Below are positions 59,907 to 64,000 of a DNA stretch of 64,000 bases, piece by piece; the first letter of the stretch is position 1, and each line of letters starts with the position of its first letter. The stretch comes from Nissolia schottii (lineage: Eukaryota; Streptophyta; Magnoliopsida; Fabales; Fabaceae), in the NCBI GenBank assembly GCA_003254905.1, contig QANU01098946.1, positions 37,985 to 101,984 of the forward strand. Reading direction: 5' to 3'. The position numbers and the translations under genes were made by a program. The notes below the pieces were generated by a model. That model saw only the letters and a list, made by a program, of their open reading frames with translations, did not search any database and was not told the DNA's origin.

Positions 59907-61301
59907 ACTTGAGCTCCTTGAACAAAGTATTTCTTTGTTCAAGGAAGCAATGTGTCAATGTTATCTTAAAGAGTGGCTTCATAGTAATAAACGATAAAGA
60001 TGAAGGTTCTAAGGGAGCTTTTGTGAGGTAAAAGAAAAGGACGAAATACGAGAAGTGGATCTTAACTTGGTACATGTTGATGGTTGATTTCTTCTCTTTA
60101 TGCATATTTCTTTAGGTTGTGGCGAGTTTAGGCTTTTATCTTGTGTTTTATTGTGTTTTGGTTAAGGTTGCATGTTATTGTTGTTATTTTTACACTTTAT
60201 ATTATATTATATTATATTATATTACTAAATACTAATGTAATTTTTACCTATAAGCATTGAAGATTCTAAGAAGTTCGTCTTCGTCTTCCACCAAACAAAT
60301 CCACCATTTCCCCTAAATCCAATCACCATTCTAGTCGTCCATCATCCTTTTCATTCCGTCGTCCATCTCCCCCTTCCTTCCTTCCTTTCCAACTCTCCAA
60401 CTCCATCTCTAGCCACCACCCACCATCTCGTTGATTGGTTTCTCTCTATTTGTCCATCGTTGAACTTGACTACCCTCTCTCTCCACCATCGTGCCACCAC
60501 TCTCTGTTTCCATCTTAGAAGGTTTGATTTGATTTTTTCTAATTTTAACCCTAATTTTGATTTTTGATTTTGCACTAACTCTTAGATCTCTCATGATGTT
60601 TGTCCATTGTCTTATGATATTGTCCTTGATTTTTTTTGTCTTCTGCTACTTGTTTTTTACTCTCAGAGCCAATGTTTTGTGCTGCATTGAGATTTCCTTC
60701 GTCTTTCTGATCTTTTCAAAAACTTTAAGCAAAGATGGGAGGGTTGGGGTGGGGAAGATGATGATGATGTTGCCAAAATTTGCTTTTTTTTCTTTTTATA
60801 TTTTGTTTTTTGTTTTCCCCTTGTTTTGCTATTTGGTTCCACTGCCATAACTATTTTTTGATTTTGTTTGCTGAAAACAACAAAGGGGGTGTGAATAATG
60901 AATAGTTCTTGGTGTTTTCAGTTTTAGCACAAGAATGGTAATGCTTGTGTTGCTAAAACAAATCCCACCTTTTCAGTTTCCCACCTTATAAGTTTGTATT
61001 TTTTTTTTCTCATCATCATCAATCTACCGTCACCTTAATTTTACATTTTCCCTTCCCCATCATTGTTTCTCAACCTAATTTTGCGCTAATTTTGATTTTG
61101 ATTATGCCCTAATTATGTCTTAGTTTAGTTTCTCAACATGATTTTGCCCTAATTTTGATTTTGATTTTACCCTAATTATGTCTTAGTTCAGTTTATATTA
61201 TTTCTCGTTATTAAGGTTATTATTTCTACTTGTTTAGTTGTTAAGGTTGTTGTTTCTGATTATTAAGGTTATTGTTTCTACTTGTTTAGGTTGTCCAAAT
61301 T
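59907..61301 (+). other. Region upstream of the hAT transposase remnant
   Basis: No gene recognised. Probably 5' non-coding DNA of the hAT element from about 60.2 kb. 61,069-61,195 holds two copies of a ~62-base unit (TTTTGCGCTAATTTTGATTT, CCCTAATTATGTCTTAGTT). A (TATAT)n-like tract lies at about 60,200-60,222. Confidence 0.4.
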
Positions 61302-62903
61302 ATGGGGAATGAAACACAAAAAAGTGGGAATCAAGTTGCTAGCACTCCTAATCCTCCTCAATTTTTGATTCCAGCTTCAACTCCAAGTAAGAGACAACAT
61401 GAGGAAATAATTACAGCTTCAGATCCAGCTCTACCTCCATCAAGTGATAGTGCAGCCTGTTAGGACCATTTTACTATAGATCGTGCACATGGTATTACTT
61501 TTTTGCAATTATTATGGTAAGGTATATGCTTATGGTGGTGGTAAAAGTCATGGCACTACTAACCTTAATAAGTATATGAAAGTTTGTGCAAAACACTCTG
61601 ATAATGTTGATAAGAAGCAAAAAACCAATCGTTCTCGGAAAGTCAAGTGATGATGGGGCTGTGTCTATGAAGCTTGCTGAATTTAGTCAAGAAAAATGTA
61701 GGGAAACACTTTGTAGAATGATAGTTGTTGATGAGCTTCCCTTCAAATTTTTGAGAACAATGTGTTTAGGGATTTCTGTAGCACTAGTATATCGTGGTTT
61801 AAAATCCCTAGTCGTATGACAGTTGCTAGAGATTGTAAGCAATTGTTTGAATTTGAGAAAACTAAATTGAAGTCTATTTTGTCATTAAACCTACAAGTTG
61901 TTTCCCTAACAACTGACACATGGAATTCAATTTAAAATTTCAATTACATGTGTGTGGCTGGTCATTACATGGATGAGGGATGGGTTTTGTAGAAGAAAAT
62001 CTTGAGTTTTGCATTAATTTCTGATCATAAGGGTGACACCATATGGCAATTTTTAGAGAATTGCCTAAAAGATTGGGGTATTTTCAAGATTAGTTATGTA
62101 ACTATTGATAATGCCACTGGAAATACCTTGACTTTAACTTACTTGTTGAGAGGTATGAGTCATTGGAATGGTACTCCGGTTCTAGGAGGGGAGTATATGC
62201 ATATAAGGTGTGCTACTCACATCTTAAATTTGATTGTTAGTGATGGGCTGAATATGAAGGAAATGGATGTTGCCATTGGGAAAATTAGAGTTTCTTGTAA
62301 GTATGTATAATCATCGCTATCTAGGTTGGCATGTTTTCAGAAGTGTGCTGGTGATGTCAATCTAGATAGTAATCAAAAGCTAGTTCTAGATGTGCCAACT
62401 AGGTGGAATTCGGCTTATATGATGTTGAATGTCGCTCAAAAGTTTCGGGAGGCTTTTAGACGTCTTGAGCATGTGGATAATTATTTTGGGATTACTCTTG
62501 GTGGTGAGGGAGGAGCTCCTTGATGAAGCGTGCAAACTTCTTTATTGAGTTTTTGCATATCTTTTATGATGCTACACACTATTTTTCTACTTCATTGCAT
62601 GTTAGTTCATGTTAATTCTTCCATAAACTATGTGAAATTCAAACTACTTTGGTTGAATTGTCTAAAAGTGGGGATTCACTCTTGCAGGAAATGGCTGGTA
62701 ATATGCAATCAAAGTTTGATAAGTATTGGGATGTTAATGGGAGTTTGAATTTATTGTTGCTAGTGGTTGTATTTCTTGGTCCATGATACAAGTTAGATTA
62801 TGTTGAATTTTGCTTGGTTGAAATGTATGATTATGGTAATAACAATGTCAAGTCCAAGGAGGTAGTGGGAAAATTGAAAGACTTGATCTACAAGTTGTAT
62901 GAA
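61302..62903 (+). pseudogene. hAT transposase (zf-BED, RICESLEEPER-like), dead and interrupted
   Basis: From ATG 61,302 the frames, taken in turn, show a weak zf-BED region (CNYYGKVYAYGGGKSHGTTN), the hAT RNase H fold (LNLQVVSLTTDTWNS, ISYVTIDNATGN, MHIRCATHILNLIVSDGL), then LVLDVPTRWNSAYMML, EFLHIFYDATHYFS and MQSKFDKYWDVNGSLNLLL (DUF4413-like). This is the order in Ac-type plant hAT transposases and domesticated sleepers. Stops at 61,461, 61,933, 61,990 and 62,308 plus frameshifts near 61.5 and 62.5 kb kill it. The C-terminal dimerisation domain is cut off by the LTR at 62,904. Confidence 0.88.
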
Positions 62904-64000
62904 TGTAACAACCCGACTTTTTCCTCAAGTTAAAATGCTATTTAAGGCAAAATTAAAAATATAATAATAAGGAAAAGGCAAGATAGAAATAGAATAAAAT
63001 TCAAATATTAATTTTATTTCTGTAATATTAGTTGAAAATAATCCTCTGACGGTCTTGTGACGTTCGGTGACGTCTGGATCGTAATTAGGGTTTTATGGTA
63101 ATTTCCTTATGACTCACCAGAGTCTGTAAAATATATTAATATGAAAATAAATCAAGAATATGTCAAGTAATATTTTAGAATTAATGAGGGGAATTTTTAG
63201 AGCGTAACGGTATGCCCGGGATATTTTTAGGACGTCCGGACATAAGCAATTAATGACCAAACATAACCTAAACTACACTAAGGGCAAAATAGGAATTTCA
63301 CATGGCCAAGAGACCAAGAAAAGGCACGGCTGCCCTTCCTTCCCCATGCAAACCGAAAACACACACATAGAAGCACCAAGTTCTCTTATTTTCATCTCCT
63401 AAGTTTCAAGATGAAAAAACTAAGTTCCATAGCCAAAACCTCACCAAGTTCAAGCATTCATCTATATTTTCATCACTCTAGCTCACTCTTAAGTCCATAA
63501 AGAAGGCAAGCAAGGAGTAGTTGGTGAGTTTTCATCTCTTGGTGCAAAACCAAGCTTCCATAAGTTCAAGTTCTCTAATGATGCAAGTTTTCCATGTTAG
63601 GTCAAGGAGGTTCTAAGCAAGCAAACCAAGCTTGATTTCATTCTTTCCGTCATCAAGACAAGCTCTTGAGGAAGTGGGTAACCCTAGTCCCTCACCTCTT
63701 TGATGGTGGATGAGTGCTTGTGTATGTTATGTGTTTATTTGATTACGTGTGTGATTTATGAAATATGTTAGAATTAATGCTAGGTTTAGGAAGACAATTC
63801 TGGAGGGTCTTGTGACTGGTTTCGGGTTGCTTGTCTCGCACAGGGGCCGCTGAGCGGTCTCAGGCGCCGCTGAGCGAGATGAAGCAACGTGGAAAGTGGA
63901 AAAGATATTTTTATTTAAGGCGGTTTGAGGATTCAATAAGGTGGTCCGCTGAGCGGTAAGCCTGTATCGCTGAGCGGACAGCTCCAAACCGCTGAGCGGA
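62904..64000 (+). mobile_element. Tekay/chromovirus-type LTR, start only, runs off the right edge
   Basis: Begins TGTAACAACCCGACTTTTTC, the TGTAACA start common to Tekay-like gypsy LTRs, directly after hAT coding sequence; the preceding bases ATGAA are the expected 5-bp target duplication. The leader and small-repeat layout match 57.4-59.9 kb read in reverse. Five GCTGAGCG motifs (four of them GCTGAGCGG) lie between 63,847 and 63,999. Confidence 0.75.

Overview
The window is nuclear DNA of a flowering plant. It is AT-rich, its genes are split by many GT-AG introns, and it is full of LTR retrotransposons, MITEs, SINEs, an L1 fragment and hAT remnants. Codon content, the protein matches and the repeat types fit a legume, most likely Glycine or a close relative. 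That is inference from recognition; no search was run.

Real genes are few. From the left: (1) the chloroplast tryptophan synthase alpha-chain gene, minus strand, eight coding exons visible with the 3' end off the left edge and a non-coding leader exon near 5.1-5.3 kb. (2) An intact single-exon type I MADS-box gene (AGL62-like), minus strand, 11.3-12.1 kb. (3) A six-exon TatB-like organellar translocase gene, plus strand, 21.8-23.6 kb. (4) A bHLH factor of the UNE12/bHLH7 type, plus strand, whose N-terminal exon is not seen and probably lies in a run of Ns at 28.3-28.6 kb. (5) An organellar single-stranded DNA-binding protein (OSB family), plus strand, 43.3-46.8 kb, with one GC-AG intron. (6) An Aux/IAA first exon with its own promoter at 50.3-50.5 kb, minus strand, with no sign of its later exons.

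The rest is repeat landscape. 5.3-11.2 kb: AT-rich spacer, a copia gag scrap, MITEs and a likely solo LTR. 14.3-18.5 kb: decayed long-LTR (Tekay-like) sequence with a roughly 150-bp tandem repeat. 19.0-20.2 kb: 5'-truncated L1. 35-38 kb: a minisatellite, a MULE-type MITE with a perfect 9-bp target duplication, and a tRNA-derived SINE. 39.2-43.0 kb: a complete gag-only LTR retrotransposon. 48.9-49.1 kb: second copy of the SINE. 54-57 kb: MITEs and tandem duplications. 57.4-59.9 kb: decayed Tekay-like LTR, minus strand. 61.3-62.9 kb: hAT transposase pseudogene cut by an LTR that starts at 62,904 and runs off the right edge.

The genes are not an operon or pathway and act separately: tryptophan synthesis in plastids, protein export in an organelle, organelle DNA maintenance, and transcription control. 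I found no convincing novel multi-gene system. The most interesting items are the orphan Aux/IAA exon (its unspliced ORF would give an EAR-only peptide), the gag-only retroelement, the iterated CCGCTGAGCGG palindrome shared by apparently different LTR families, and a duplicated OSB promoter segment.
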